Positions 5,394-6,224 of a stretch of DNA of 6,224 nucleotides are shown in pieces. The stretch is from an uncultured Oscillospiraceae bacterium (GTDB lineage Bacteria > Bacillota_A > Clostridia > Oscillospirales > Acutalibacteraceae). The DNA lies in assembly GCA_905211185.1 (NCBI GenBank), contig CAJLZR010000051.1, forward strand, positions 1-6,224, given 5' to 3'. A program made the position numbers and the translations under genes. The stretch's first letter is position 1. Each line of letters begins with the position of its first letter. Under the pieces are notes generated by a model. The model had not been told where the DNA came from, did not search any database, and saw nothing but the letters and a program-made list of their open reading frames with translations.

Positions 5394-6224
5394 TCACTTA
5401 CAATTTAGCCAATCTTCAACCTCTTTATCCGTTTCACAGAAAACCACATTTTTATATTCCGGAGATTTTTTCTTCTTTTCAACCAAATCGGAGTATCCTT
5501 TATTAACAACACACATAGCAGTTTTTCTAATAAACACACACTGGTTATCCCTCATTAAAAATACTTCTTTATACAACTGCTCCGAAGCGGCATACTTAAT
5601 AATATCCGGAAAATCATCACAAGCAATTGCCATTGCAACCACCCCAACGTCACCATTACATGCAAACCCTAAAGCCTGTTCGTAATCCTTAGTCCAGTAC
5701 ACTCCCGGTCCGAACCATTGCTCATTATGCTTTCTTGCATGACCTGCAACCCCTTTTTTCTTCATATCTTCAAAAAGTTTACCATTCTTAATTCCTCTAT
5801 ATAGCGCTCTTCCGGGATTTGCTTTAAATCGACGCTTAAATTCTTCCTCTTCATCAATCTGAGGCGGAATATCAAAATTATCTGTTTTAAAAGAAACGAG
5901 TATATGGTCTTTTTCACACTGATAGGTTACTAAAACATATTTTATTATTTTATCTCCCAACAAATTTCTATAAAACTCCGTTATATCATGTAAATATTTC
6001 ATCGATACTTTTTTATAACTCTTATCCTTTTTTGTGGCATCTCGAAACCATACCGGTTTTAATTGCTTATCTAAATCGTCTACCCCGGGTTCGCTAAACA
6101 CATCCACTCCTTTTGGATATGTATAGCTTGTAAATCCTCCGATTTTTACACCTTTTATCGATAAATCTTTTTTTACCGAACCTTTAAAAAAATATGGGTA
6201 CTTCAATATGCTATTATTTGAGAG
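5394..6224 (-). CDS. PARP-like ADP-ribosyltransferase-domain protein (5' partial)
   Basis: The frame runs open from the right edge to TGA at 5394-5396: 276 residues visible. The TTG at 6204-6206 has no ribosome binding site, and the frame continues LSNNSI upstream of it, so I take the true start to be outside the window. Counting from that TTG codon, residues 1-130 are unrecognised. From about 131 there is an ADP-ribosyltransferase pattern: ALYRGI (134-139), then FGPGVYW (165-171) followed by TKDYEQALGFA, a strand VGVVAMAIACDDF (187-199), and KEVFLMRDNQCVFIRK (213-228). The last piece matches the 'E-Y-x-V-Y-D-x-x-Q' strand of PARPs with E214 as the catalytic Glu. No signal peptide or immunity partner is visible. 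It may be a toxin, a defence effector or a cell-regulatory enzyme; the substrate is unknown. No homology search was possible, so the fold call is moderate. Confidence 0.7.
   Translation of the reverse strand, partial: LSNNSILKYPYFFKGSVKKDLSIKGVKIGGFTSYTYPKGVDVFSEPGVDDLDKQLKPVWFRDATKKDKSYKKVSMKYLHDITEFYRNLLGDKIIKYVLVTYQCEKDHILVSFKTDNFDIPPQIDEEEEFKRRFKANPGRALYRGIKNGKLFEDMKKKGVAGHARKHNEQWFGPGVYWTKDYEQALGFACNGDVGVVAMAIACDDFPDIIKYAASEQLYKEVFLMRDNQCVFIRKTAMCVVNKGYSDLVEKKKKSPEYKNVVFCETDKEVEDWLNCK

Noticed and set aside
6204..6206. TTG as the true start of the minus-strand gene
   Set aside because: No purine-rich binding site precedes it and the frame stays open to the window edge, so the start is probably outside.

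Overview
The window carries most of a spoIIIA operon from an endospore-forming, low-GC Gram-positive bacterium. It is most likely an anaerobic member of the Clostridia rather than a Bacillus, judging by the strong A+T bias, short proteins with many Lys/Asn/Ile residues, GREE-type SpoIIIAC and a DUF6514-like small protein. The genus cannot be fixed from the sequence alone.

Layout: positions 2-4772 on the + strand hold spoIIIAA (5' end outside the window), AB, AC, AD, AE, AF, AG and AH in the canonical order, tightly packed and mostly preceded by purine-rich ribosome binding sites. The run ends at a rho-independent terminator at 4822-4857. A short gene of its own (4971-5240, probably DUF6514 family) follows, with a plausible sigma-A-type promoter and a strong hairpin terminator at 5255-5284. 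From 5394 to the right edge, the minus strand carries a convergent gene, open beyond the window, whose C-terminal half looks like a PARP/ADP-ribosyltransferase domain.

How the genes work together: in sporulation, SpoIIIAA (cytoplasmic ATPase), AB (GspF-like), the small membrane proteins AC and AD, the polytopic AE, and AF, AG and AH (ring-building-motif proteins) form the mother-cell side of the A-Q channel. This channel meets SpoIIQ in the forespore and maintains late forespore gene expression.

The notable points are local. SpoIIIAG is frameshifted at a CCC (4078-4080); dropping one C restores a perfect family-like C-terminus ending at 4143. SpoIIIAF stops early in an A17-T-A12 tract, without the last part of its ring-building domain. 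A five-codon minicistron with a near-consensus ribosome binding site lies between AF and AG. The two damaged C-termini are in neighbouring genes of one complex, so either the sequence contains indel errors or this sporulation channel is degenerating. I saw no CRISPR array, tRNA, rRNA, insertion sequence or attachment site.
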